Positions 11,761-23,600 of a stretch of 64,000 nucleotides of DNA are shown in pieces. A program made the position numbers and the translations under genes. The DNA comes from Metellina segmentata (lineage: Eukaryota > Arthropoda > Arachnida > Araneae > Tetragnathidae), in the NCBI GenBank assembly GCA_947359465.1, contig OX375880.1, positions 12,346,120-12,410,119 on the forward strand, in the 5' to 3' direction. The notes under the pieces were generated by a model. The model had not been told where the DNA came from and ran no database searches. It was given only the letters and a program-made list of their open reading frames with translations. Positions within the stretch are counted from its first letter, which is position 1. Each line of letters opens with the position of its first letter.

Positions 11761-11766
11761 AATAAA
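11761..11766 (+). terminator. Poly(A) signal after the possible small gene
   Basis: AATAAA 67 bases after the stop codon at 11692-11694. It fits transcription ending here but is common in AT-rich DNA. Confidence 0.35.
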
Positions 11767-13329
11767 TTGATTATTTGAGATCACTGTTCCAGATTGAAAA
11801 CAATCTGCTAAACGCAATAGCTTCATTATTTTTTAATTTCAAGCTGATTATACTGTGAAAAATGCTTAAAAGGGGGGTAGAGGGCACATGTTCACAAGTC
11901 TGTAAATGTGTATAGTTGCATTTAAAATTATCCAGATTTTGTTAACAAAAATGATATTATCTTTAATAAAATTAAATTTAGAGTGTGTTCACACGTTGCT
12001 ATGTCCATGACCTCCCATCAGGAAAAATTACAAATTTCATTAAGATAAAATATACATCAACATTAATAAAATTTAGAGATTTAATCTGTAAACTTCGATT
12101 GCAGTCACCTGGTTTTATAGTAAATAAATTCATCAGAGGTGGAAAATTCACGTAATGGCACATGTTTACCACACGTGTGATATCGGGGAAAATATATGTA
12201 AATTTCAATAAAATCAACATAGTGAATTAATAAATTTTGATTGTCTTACACAATAAAGAAGATGTGCCGTCCAGCAAGGAAAGTTTGACTTCATTTGAAA
12301 AATGTTACATAATGTTCATTCAGTTTTAACATATTTTCTCAACTAATACAAAAAAAAAAGTGAATGCAGCAATTAATAATAGAATAGTGGATAGGATTTT
12401 TAACTGACTTATGACATAGCAGGTTTTGTGAAGCTTGATATCTGAAGTCATACCCAAGATTGCAAGAATTTTGTATGCATTTTCTGATTTATGAAAAATA
12501 ACAAAAAATCATTTTGACTATATATTTTCAGAAATAAAATTATTTCCTTGCTGGAATATCATAAATATATATAACAGAAGAAAGCACTTCATTCCACAAT
12601 TTTTAAAACACAGTTTCTGTTATTAACTCGTATCGGACACTGGCATTTTATACATGATACAACATAATACATAAAGTGATTTAAAATACAGAATAATGTT
12701 GGTCCTTAAATAAAAATATTTATTAGACAGGAAAAAACTAAATGTTTTGCTTCAGCTGCAAATATATATTAAATACATTATAAAATATATGTTTGTGACA
12801 CATCCTAATATCTTAAGCAATAAATATGAAATAAAACAACTTAATTTTTTTTCTTTATCAATGCATGTGTAAAAAAATTCTGTCTCCATAGCAGCCAAAT
12901 GCAAGTGCTATAATTATAGGATATGAGATAGAAAAAACTTTATTTAAAGAAAGCTATTGAAAACAGTCAAAATGGAATATTTTTTCAGTTTAAATTTTGT
13001 TATCTTGAGCTCAAATGAGTGAAACAAATCAAGAAGTGTATTTGTTTACAAAAATTTACTTTGCTTAAATCTTAACACTTATTATTGATAACTGCTTTTA
13101 CTAAGTTTATATTTACAACTAGTTGTCTCCCCAAACAGTGGCGAGATTATATTAAGTAGGCGATCAAACAAGAGATTTGATTCAGAAGAAACTATATTAT
13201 GAAAATACACTGTGTAGGTTATAAGGGCGAATAAGTTCCATAATAAACAACGTGATAGATTTATCCGCCGCCCCTCCGCATCTTAAACAAATACTCATCA
13301 ACTATTTCTATTTGACGAGTTTTAGAGTC
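11767..13329. other. AT-rich intergenic DNA
   Basis: No gene, repeat family or RNA recognised. Short open frames only. Confidence 0.4.
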
Positions 13330-13600
13330 AGTAATCATCTGGGTTCGGGCATGGATGTTTGTAAACGTATGGTGTAGAGGCGGCTGGTGCACCTTAAATC
13401 TGTCGTGGCCGAAAGTCCTCACGTTGGGTTGGCATGGAAGTTTGGAGAGTGGGGTGCCAGCTCAGGTGTTGCTTCGTCATCTGACCGTGGTTCAAAATTA
13501 CGAGGTGTTGTCCTTGGATCTTTCCCTTAAGGAACTTATCCCGGACCGTCGCCAATAGCCCGTTGTGTTGCTCTAGTACGACGTTAACTAAAAAAATTAC
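13330..13600 (+). repeat. SINE family A copy
   Basis: Contains ggctggtgcaccttaaatct, gtgccagctcaggtgttgct, gttcaaaattacgaggtgtt and the tail gccaatagcccgttgtgttg, in the family order. The tRNA-like head is missing or decayed. Confidence 0.75.
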
Positions 13601-13899
13601 CAAAATTATTAAAATCAGTAATCATTTTATATTGTAAAAATCATAACGAAACGTAATGGATTGACTGTTTCAAATAAATGTAAACATATATAATTTGTTT
13701 ACATGGGGGTACATCTCATGCCACCTGCTTCTTATATCTATAAATTCTTCAAAGTAGTTACAATATAGACAGATAAAGAATAACAAAAAGATTTATACAT
13801 TAATATCTTGAATGTCAACATTATATATTTAGAATATCCAAAAACAATTAGACGAAAAATCATAGCACTGAGCGAGAAAAAAATGACGACATTTTCTTT

Positions 13900-14230
13900 A
13901 CAACGTAGTAGGGTTGCTCGAGGAATTGAGAAGGATTGCCAATTTCCCCAGCTTTCGGTTCTCAAAGCGCTTTATATCACCAACTCGCCAAGGGGTGCTG
14001 AAAGCGTGAGGGTTTCCGCGGAAGCTGTCGGGAGCGAGCTGGCAAGTAGGGTTTATCGGAATTAGCGCTCGCCTGCCGTCACAGCCAATCATTGAGAACT
14101 AACTCGACATGAAGTCGGGACCACTAAATTTCGAGCCGGCAGCGAGAAAAGTTCTTCGGCAGACGACGTTCGCGCTTGGAATTAGACGACGCTTCCTTCC
14201 GTGGAAAGAAAAGAATCACCTCGGACCTAG
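13900..14230. other. GC-richer, CpG-containing island
   Basis: About 330 bases are clearly richer in G+C and CpG than their surroundings (tttccgcggaagctgtcggg, agacgacgttcgcgcttgg). It could be an unmethylated promoter region, possibly an upstream first exon of a gene to the right, or a fragment of an unrecognised element. No TATA box, exon or family match supports a choice. Confidence 0.3.
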
Positions 14231-16435
14231 AGTCATAAAACGCAAGTGCCTGCCAGAGCCCGATTTAGAAAATTTGGTATAGTAGGCATAACACGCAGTA
14301 AGGCCCACCCCCTCATGTTATTTGTTCATCACAAAAACTAATTTTATGACAATAATTGGTACTTACGTATTTGACTGTTGACCGTTTCACAGATGTCACC
14401 AAAAAGTTTGAGAAAATCGTGACATTACTTATAACTCTTCGCAAAACAAAATAAAGCAGATGAAAATTAAAAACATAATAGTTAGATAGTTAATGTAATT
14501 ACAAGAATGTGATTGTGGGGGAAACGGTCGACGGACATTTACGTAAATACCCAATAATTTATGTAGCTACTTAAAAACTTTTAAAAATTTTTAGATACTT
14601 TTGTAACTTAGGAGCCCTCTAAATTATGGGGGCCCTAGGCCAGTGCCTCACGGGCCTAATGGTAAATCAGGACCTGGTGCCTGCTAGATCTGCGGATCAA
14701 ATTGTTGAAACACACATCTAGGAAACCGTTCCTGAAAAACACCGCGGTCTGCTGAGGAGCTCGTTCAGTTTTGCCTGCTGCGATGATTAACAGATATCCT
14801 GTTCGTTCAACTTGAACTCTCGTGTTTTCGTGAACTCTTGTTTTAATTTTCTCGGAGGCCATCTCCTGTGAAATCTCTCTATATAAAAAAAAGTTCTAAA
14901 GCGGAGCCCCCTAGTGCTGTAAAAAGTTGTTTGATTAATCCAGAAACCCTTAATAAATCTCACCTTATTCCGGGCAGAATCAATAGTGCTGTTCCCTGCA
15001 TATTTTATTATATGACCGCTACCCAGGGTTAGGCGAGTACGCCACACTATATGTAATCTGCCCGGGCAGCGCAGATGGTCTTCGATAGTCCGGTTTGAGT
15101 GGAGGAGATTTTTAACTGATTCCCTGAAAATCTGTCGACCCAAGGGATCTGGGATTCAAATCTCTATTGTAATAAAGCGTATATGTTGCGCAAGCTAACT
15201 GTAAATTAGACGAGCCAACGAGAAGTGATTGTGTATGGGAAAGGGAGTTTGTGAAGCTTTTAAATACTTTGTATCGTGATTATCCTGAGTTGTGGAAAGT
15301 TAAGTGAATATGTAAACAAAAACAAAAGAAGTAATGCTTTGCAAAAAATTGTTAATGTGTTAAAACAAAGTAAATCAGATTAAACCGAGGAAAAATAAAA
15401 AAAACAGAAAATTAATATTTTGCCTACTATTTAGTATCTTGCAGTAAGTTTAGTAAATGTTAGTGAGGAGCGGCTTCTCAGTTTATACCACTCTTTGGAC
15501 CGGTTTCTTTTCCTATTTTCTTTCTTTCGACTGCAGACAACCGAAATCAAGGCAAGAAAGCCGAAATCTCAATTCGAAACCATTTTGAAACTCAAAAATG
15601 AAACGCGTCAAGCTCCTTCGAAAAAAATTGACCGAATGAGATTGACCGGTTTATTGAAGCTACATTGAAGCACCTATCAATTCAAACCGTCAATCACATT
15701 GATAATAAAATTGATCGTATAGGGAGCCCTAAACAGTGAACACTAAGCTATATAGATGACCTCGGGTGTTTTTTTACTAATTCCGAAGCAGCATATGAAT
15801 ATTTAAAACCTATTAGGGACTTAAAAAAAGTTGTGTTAGCAACCAAGAAAAGGCGTCAATCTTGTATATTTGAATATTTTAAATAAGTGCTTTGAATATG
15901 GGTGCACGTACGTATGCGGACTGTACTTAGATTGGTAAGGTAAACTAATAAATTTCACTAAACAAATATTACATATTTCTTACTGTAGATTTTATTTCGC
16001 GAATTAATTTTTTAAATGTTCTCAAAAGTTTAATTATTTGTTTATGAGCACTATAATCTGATATGTGAATATAATCCTGCCATAATTAAATAGTGTAGAA
16101 TTGTTCGGCATATGTGGTCACTCCGCTTATAGGGTCTGATTTTTCTGACCAAATAAGGCCAGAGGGTCTAAAGGCAAAAGGTGGCCTAACGACATATTGA
16201 CGGGGTGGTCATAATACGTGGTCGCTCAGTGTATATCCCGAGATATTCAATTCAAAAGTTAGTTTCAATTTCAGGGATCATCTCCACATAGAAAGATTAT
16301 TTTCGTAGATTGAGAAAATTGAAATTTCGTTGGAGGGTGATATCAAATTAGAGGAGGGGAGGGATTGTGGTCCTTGATATCATTTGATATTTTAGGGGGA
16401 GGGTCTTAACATCACGAAAAATTGATATCGATGTA
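14231..16435. other. Intergenic, unassigned repeats likely
   Basis: The stretch 14656-15175 has a denser, more GC-rich composition, a ctatataaaa box at about 14879 and an aataaa at about 15172. It could be an LTR or another element fragment, but no matching second copy or TG...CA boundary could be shown. The remainder is AT-rich without recognised content. Confidence 0.3.
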
Positions 16436-17678
16436 TAGGTGGAGGACAAAATAATACGAACACCTGTGAAATAATGAAAAATCTTTATTAATGGGAGGTT
16501 GGAATACCCTTTGACTCAAGTACAGATTTAATGCGACATGGGATAGATTCATAAAGGTCATGGACAATATTTAAAGGAATGTTAAGCCATGCCTCCTGCA
16601 GAACGGTCTCTAATTCCGATAGTCTGGATGGAGGTGGAAATCGGTAACGAAGTTTGGACTCCAAATATTCCCATAAATGTTCAATAATATTCAAGTCCGG
16701 AGATTGAGGGGGCCAGGCGAGAAGTTCAACTTCATCGTCATGCTCTTCGAACCATTCTTGAACACACCTAGCAGTGTGGATAGGGGCGTTGTCGTCTTGA
16801 AAAAGCGGTCGCTTTCCAGGGAATACAGTCTGGACAAAAGGATGGACATGATCCCCTAGAATGCTTAGATGGTGATTGGATGTGGCCCAAGACCGTGCCA
16901 AGATATCGCACCCCATAACCATAATGGAGCCACCCCCATGCTTCACAGTCGGCAAGAGGCATTCAGGATTAAACGCTTCTCTGGGCGTTCTCCAGACATA
17001 AACGCGTCCGTCGTCTGAAGTAGGGTGAATGACTATTCATCTGACCATATTACCTGTTGACACTGCTGTGGGGATCAGTTTTAGTGATCTCTGCACCATT
17101 AGCGTCGCTTGAAAGCATTAGTTGCTGTCACCAAGGGTTTACGAATTGCCCCTCGGCCATAAATGTTCGCAGCATGAAGTTCCCTTTTGACAGTTTTTGT
17201 TGAAACGGGGTCCTGGAGATGACTGTTCATTTCGGATGTTATCTCGGATAACGATTGCTTGTGCTTTCGGGCTACTATGCGCTTCAAGACCCGCCTATTT
17301 CTATCAGCAAGCTTTGACTTTCGACCACTGCTGTGCTTTGAAGACGTCGTCTTACCCTCTTTCGTGTACGCTGTAATAACGGCTGATGCCGTACTCCTTG
17401 CAAACCCCAAAAGGTTTGCTGTTTCCGTAACCGATGCTCCACCTAAACGCGACCCAACAATCATTCCTCTTTGAAACTCTGTCAGGTCTGACATTTCAAC
17501 TTATCACAGACAGTTCGATAGACGCATGCAACGCAGGTGACTGCTGTTGAGAGACTGATACCTTCCTCTTCACGCCCACTAGGTGGCAGACTTCTGTTGC
17601 AGGTGGCGCGGCTGTACTGCAGGTGTGAAATACGTCAGACTTTTTCACAGGTGTTCGTATTATTTTGTCCTCCATCTG
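16436..17678 (-). mobile_element. Complete-ended but dead Tc1-like transposon
   Basis: A 1,243-bp element with matching terminal inverted repeats: the left reads gtggaggacaaaataatacg then aacacctgtgaaa, and the right is its inverse (tttcacaggtgttcgtatta). It is flanked by TA on both sides (16434-16435 and 17679-17680), the Tc1/mariner target duplication. It contains one transposase reading leftwards, broken into two open parts. Confidence 0.9.
16488..17494 (-). pseudogene. Tc1-like transposase, broken
   Basis: The N-terminal part (17494 down to 17099) starts MSDLTEFQRGMIVGSR and carries the helix-turn-helix region with the basic linker HSSGRKSKLADRN. The C-terminal part (16955 down to 16488) carries HGGGSIMVMG, the second catalytic aspartate in FQDDNAPIHTA and the last acidic residue in SPDLNIIEHLWEYLE. 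Between them, at about 16956-17098, WSDE with the first catalytic aspartate is still readable but is followed at once by a stop and lies in a shifted frame. So all three DDE positions survive while the frame is broken. It cannot make an intact enzyme; its ends could still be mobilised in trans. Confidence 0.85.
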
Positions 17679-20034
17679 TATATGAATGACCCTAAAGTTA
17701 ATTAACTTTTTTTGAGTGTTTTGGGCGCCGGCCTTGCCGCCTCCAGTGCAACATATAGGGTTCTGGTGCCCTTGGTAAAGGTATGACTTTGCGGCCCCTT
17801 GTCAAAATGTGTACATGCAGAACTGCGACTAAAAATAAAACGCGTAACTGGATCATTAAAAAAATATTAATGTAATAAGCTAAGTGGAAAATTGTAAAAT
17901 CTAAAACCTATAACTTTACATTTTTGCTTTTCGCGAGACAAATTCTGTAATTACGTCGTAAAAGTCGATATTTTAAGAAAAAAAATGTGCGCAATGGATG
18001 AAATGGCAAGGTTTGTCAAACGTTCTTGCCCCATGCTAAACCGGATGTAGATTTTAGGTTTAACTATTACTGCGACCTCAGGACGCCACGATAACCGATA
18101 AAGTAAAAAAAAATCCTGAGCGCAATTTCTATAGTCGGATATGGATCTTTAAGAGGATATTTGATTTGCACTTGAACAAGTCAAAGTTGGAAAGCTGACT
18201 ATATTCTCAATGAGTTCCACAACTTGAATTTTGAAACATTGCATTTCATTAACTAAGTCTTCAACATTAAAATCCTTCAAATACTGAGGCCCCCAAAGTT
18301 CCCTTTTCCGACTAGAGGTATTTAATAATTCTGTCATTCTCGTTATGTATTCGTTGGAAAAGAAAAAAAATCAGAAATTCTGATTCCACAACCCAGCATA
18401 GTTCTATGAACGTAGAATCTTGAAATGACGGGAAAAGGGAGGGAAAATGCTTCATCATTCGACAAAAATGGATTATCTCTTTTGGCAGTTTATGTCAAAG
18501 GTGAAATGGTTCATAACAAAAAATAGACTCCAAAAACTATGTTCTTTTTACGTCACTCTTTCAGGCATGCCCAGTATTAGGAGCCAGACAGCACATATAA
18601 TAAAGTTCTTCCGCCGTTGAGACGCTCGTCAAAACTTTTTTTTTTTTTTTGCCAGATATCTATTTGTTGTTACTCGAATTATAAAATGTGTTGTATTTAC
18701 AGTTTCTTTCATTCGTTCCCTGTAACCGCTAACTGCTGCGTGATCTAATGTTTGCAAAATGTGTGTAACAAATTTACGTGGATGATAGATATTGTCTTTA
18801 CATCCTATTTTTAGCGAATTTTGATGACTTATAAACAGTAAAGGTAAAATGCTTTAATTTGACAAAAATCAAATACTTTTATTTTGTACTCAATGGTCTG
18901 TTTTTTGAGATCGACATTGGTTGGTTTTAGAAATAGGCTATTAGATGTTTAAAGTTGGTAAAATAGGTGAATGGTTCCAATTGTTTCTAAATATAGAATC
19001 ACGTGTTTTCCATAATTTGCAAATTTTATGGGAAATTGTTGTCTTGTTCGATTAAATTATGGAAACTTGGAACTCTATGATAGTAAAATGCTTTTACGTT
19101 TAAATTAATTTCCATTATTAGGTTTGAAAATTATTCCCAGTGACGTAAGTCAAATAGCTTGTTTACTTTTTGATTTTGTGCCATAAAGCCCAAACCAGAA
19201 ATCATCTTATTTTTTACTTAACGTTAACAGAATCTTTGAGATTACTCTGGAAAGATTAATGAAAAACATTCAATCACATGTGTCAAAATAAACAAGATTG
19301 GTGCTTCCCTTTCTATATGAAGAATAAGTTCCCTGAAAATTGAGTTTTTACCACTTCGACTCTACTGCCTCCAAACTTTAGATCATGGTACACAAAAACA
19401 AAAAGGTGTTAACGATGAAATCTGATCAAACTAATGATAGAAATTTATTGACACATTTAACTTACACTTTTCCTGAGTTTTGTTTGAAAGACGTTTTCTG
19501 AAAATTGCCCACACCAGGGGTTTACAAACTTCAGATCAAGGACCCCTTTTGAAAATTAAGAATTTTCGCTCCGTATAATTATAACCTGGAAATTCGGGAG
19601 TTCTTGGAAACTTTTTTAACTCTTTAAAATTTCTCAAAAAGTATGGGAAATTTTGAGAACTGAAACAGCTATTATTGTCGTTTGTCCTATTTAGAGATGC
19701 GAGATTATTTATGCTTTTGTAAATAGAATTAATCGTATTTGCCGAAATTGGAATTTGAATCAAGAACTCTGGCGTCGTTATTTTTGAATAAAACAAAAAC
19801 CACTTCTTCCTTTTTTTTTCCGGCCGCAGCGTCTTAGTCACTGCGAGGTCGTCGATACAACGTATACAATCTGAAATTTTTGTAACTAATGATATTTTTT
19901 TTTTGCATTAAATTAATACTTTTTGCTTGCAATTACATTTTTGTAGAATTTTTTATGTGTATTTACATTTGATATTGATGTATAGTATGATTATATGTAG
20001 GGTCAGGTGTAATAAGTTCATAATCAAAATATTT

Positions 20035-20134
20035 TGATTTTTTTCTCCAGTTTTTTTAATTGCTATTGTAAGAGTTCCATTAAGGGTTCCAACCCTTACA
20101 ATAGTAATTAAAATATCTGAAGAAGAAAAAATAA
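20035..20134. repeat. Imperfect inverted repeat, ~40-bp arms
   Basis: Left arm (ttttttaattgctattgtaag) and right arm (cttacaatagtaattaaaat) pair around a short centre containing ccattaagggttcc. The pairing extends outward through the ttttttctccag/ctgaagaagaaaaa parts. It may be a small foldback element. Confidence 0.5.
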
Positions 20135-20319
20135 AAACATTTGTGGAGAGAGTTATCCTTTTACCCCATATAACCCTTAATATTTAAAAATAATGCATGG
20201 ATACTGTATATCAATACCAATCACTGATCACAACATTTATTAGGGGAATTGTAAAATCAGGGAACTTTTTTCTATGATTTTGTTGCCACCCTGTGAATGT
20301 TCCTGCAGGTTTTGAAGTC

Positions 20320-20490
20320 TGCGATAGCCTAGTTGGAGGAGAAGGTAATGACCTGCTCAGGTTCTGACCTCATAATGTGACATGATTTAAAATTACTTAG
20401 CTTTGTCCCCGCATCTTTCCATTTGAGATTGCTCGCAGGCTGTCACTAATAGCCCCTTGTGTTTGCTCCAGTGTCACATTAATTAACTAG
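20320..20490 (+). repeat. Decayed SINE family A tail
   Basis: The order gtgacatgatttaaaattac, gcatctttccatttgagat, cactaatagccccttgtgtt, ctccagtgtcacattaatta matches the family A 3' half with many changes. Confidence 0.5.
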
Positions 20491-20677
20491 CTACTTGCCT
20501 GCAGGCTTTGCCAGCAATTTGTTTTTAATTCAAGCATGTTCAATAATGCATATTTTTGTTTTCTTTTCAGGTTTGATGTATCATTGCAAGTCTTTTTTTC
20601 CAATGCTTCCAAAAGTTTCTTTTTGAAAGATTGATTAATTTATAGCAGAGTTTCAGGTTTTAATATTATTTTCTGGC

Positions 20678-23600
20678 ATGGCATCTCTCGTGTTACCTCT
20701 TGTCAACAAGACACCAGACCTTCTGCAGCGCACTTCAATTTTTCCAAAGAGGAGGGCTCCTGTTTCTGGTGGTTCGACTAGGACCCGATTTGCAAAGCCT
20801 CGACCAAATATTAGTGCGTTGGTGAACAAAACTAAAGAGGTTCCACCTCAAGAAAAGGAAAAGTGAGTTGTGGTTTCAGTATCCAATACCTAGCAGTAGC
20901 AAGGCAATTATTGATAACTGGAAATAATTTAGTTAGATAGAACTCAAAAGACAAATCTTATGCTTAACTTCCGACAACCCTCGTGGTCCCTTGTTCGAGT
21001 CTGAAGTGCAGCTAAAAGACAGGGATGAGATTCTTCCGACTTTAGTTGGTATTTCCGACTTTTATCATTTTTGAAGAAAAAATTCCGACTTTTCCCTTTT
21101 TGTCTTCTATAAACGTAAAATGCGCCAAATGAGACATATCTCGCCAACATTTTACTCCTAAATTTTGCCAAGCTGATAAGTCTGCAAATTCCTATTTTAA
21201 AAGAATCCTTAAAAGCAAATAAGTTTAATGGCAAACCTGGAGAACGTACGTTGTTGCTGTAAATTTCGTAGGTAAAGCTATGGTTTCCTAAGAAAGCGGA
21301 GCTGTTTTCTAGCGGCCAAACACTTCATGATGCGGCGGAAAAGGTATAAATGAAATATTTTAAGTTGATCAGCTTTTAATGGGCGGTTTTTCTTTCAACT
21401 AGAAAATAAGATGCTCGGTTATTTAACCAATAAAGTATTTCGTCTTTTATGGCAACCTTGGCAAGCGGAAAGTTTTAAGTTTCTTTTTGAATATTCTAGG
21501 AAGTACTTTCAAAATCCTTTAAATTTTTTTGACAACTTTAGAAGTGTGCCAAGGCGGTGGACATCGCTTTAAACGTGCTGCAGCTATTTTTTGCAACGGA
21601 AGTTTTCAAAATGATGCTTCTTTTAAGGGCAATATTTATGATTGCTTTAATAAGTAAAATTATTTCTTGGATAATATGGGTTATTAATTTTAAGTTTTAT
21701 TTGGTTTTAAGATTGACAAAAGTAGAAAATAACAATATTTAAGGGGAAATATAAGCCAATTGAAATTGGTTAGAGATTTTGAAAAAAGTAATTTTATATT
21801 CGAAAATAGGTTGATTTAAACTAAGTTATATTTATTTTAAACAGGGTTACAGCTTCAGTCTGTTTTTAGCAATAACAACGGCCTTGGCGCTTTTTTTGGC
21901 GCACTTCTTAAATCGCCAAGGAAAGAATTATTTCAAATGAACCAATGAAATCAAATGACAGTTTAACGAATTTTAAAAGAACTTTCTAGAATATTCAAAA
22001 TGAAAGTTACAAACTTTCCACTAGTCCAGGTTGTCTTAAAATCCGTAATACAAATGGGCTACCTTAACCTGTCATTACTCGCTACTAGAAGTGCGCCAAA
22101 AAAAACCCGGCAATACCGTTACCACCGCTATAAACGTAGACAAGCTGTACCAAAACAGGTTTTGATTTGTTTCAAATTAAGTATATTTTTAACGATTTCT
22201 TAAGGTAATATGGGTGAAATGCTGTAATTATGCTAGTTTTTATTTTTAGTGTCGACTTATTTTTTTCATAACATTTATGCTATTTAATAAAATTAGTATT
22301 TCATTCATTCATTCTTTTGTATAACATAGCGTTTTTATTTCCTGTTAATATCATTCTTGTATCAAGGTTTTGGAAAAATTGCAACTGTTAAAAAAATTGC
22401 ACCTTTTTTTTAATGTTCTAAAATAGGCATATAAATAGCATTTTCAACTTAATGCAACTTATTTTATACTATTTACAGAATTGCCAAGAAATTTTTTCTT
22501 TTGTGCGAAATACGGTTTTACGCGCCCTTTTTCTTATTTGCAAAATTTGAGTTTATGCTTATTTTCAGACTTTTTGTCCTCTTCTCACTCTCATGCCTGA
22601 AAAGAGCAATGTATTATCAACAGGAGGGTTGCGAGTTTGAAACTTGGTCTAGCAAAGACCGCTGTATACACTGGGGTTACTGCATGTTATATCTGCCATG
22701 TCCTCATTGGGTGTGGAAGGTTGGAGAGAGTGGGGTGCCAGCTCATTCCTTGACCTCATCATCTGAGTGTGGCTCAAAATGACAAGGCTTCCTTGGATTT
22801 TGTGGTATTGATCCCAGACCTTTGTCAATAGCCCTTTGTGTTGCTCCAGTACAATGTTAATTAAAATATCTACCGACCATCCTTGGATCGATCTTTCCCT
22901 TCGGAATTGATGAGTTGCCATCACCAATAGCTAATTCTGTTGCTGTGGTATGATGTTAATTAACTACCTACAGACTACCCTCATAAGTCATATCCTTTTG
23001 CTGTTTTTATTCCACAAGGATGAAGGCAATTCTGTTTTTAGCCTAAGTGAAAAAGGCAATCATACCCATTCTTGGCACCTCTGTATGGACTATCTAAATG
23101 CTGGATAACAATCTCTTGCAAAAGCAGGAAAATGAGACAATGATTGAATGTGCAATAGACTGCACCTGTTATCTCTACGAGATGCTAGCGTTGGGGATCT
23201 GCTGAAGGTAGCCATTGTACATGACTAACACCAGCAACCAATCACAAAGAAACCATTTGAGGTATTGATTGGGCATCCACATTCCCCGATTGCTTTACGT
23301 GGTGAAAATCAAAGATGTTAATATAGAAACATTGCACTCAGATTTGCTTTTAAGATAGCCCATTTTGCTTTGTTGTCAATTTTCTTTTTACTGCTGAATT
23401 TTCTTAGTCTATATTTCTTTAGTGACGAGATGCCAGACATCTGGACACACATGGAAGCCATGCCTGATGTCTAGTGCTGACATGGGCAAGAGATTGAATT
23501 TTGATTGGTGTAAAGACAATCAGCATTTTTCTACTAGAAAGGCGTATCTGAACATTGATATTTACTCTAATAAATTTGCTATTGTGCAATGGTTAAATGA

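Larger units (their letters stand above)
17679..20570. other. Intergenic stretch upstream of BDP1
   Basis: No gene was found. A minus-strand open frame at 18149-18337 is too short to assign. At about 19512, caggggtttacaaacttc followed by aaggacccc looks like a hAT-type terminus, but no partner end was found. A partial SINE lies at 20320-20490 and an imperfect hairpin at 20035-20134; both are listed separately. Confidence 0.4.

Noticed and set aside
14656..15175. Possible solo LTR (TATA box and aataaa about 300 bases apart)
   Set aside because: No TG...CA borders, target duplication or second copy could be shown.
18149..18337. Possible fragment of a zinc-finger MYM/hAT-type transposase
   Set aside because: Too short, with no diagnostic motif.
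19512..19560. Possible hAT terminus (caggggtttacaaac)
   Set aside because: No inverse partner end or 8-bp duplication found.
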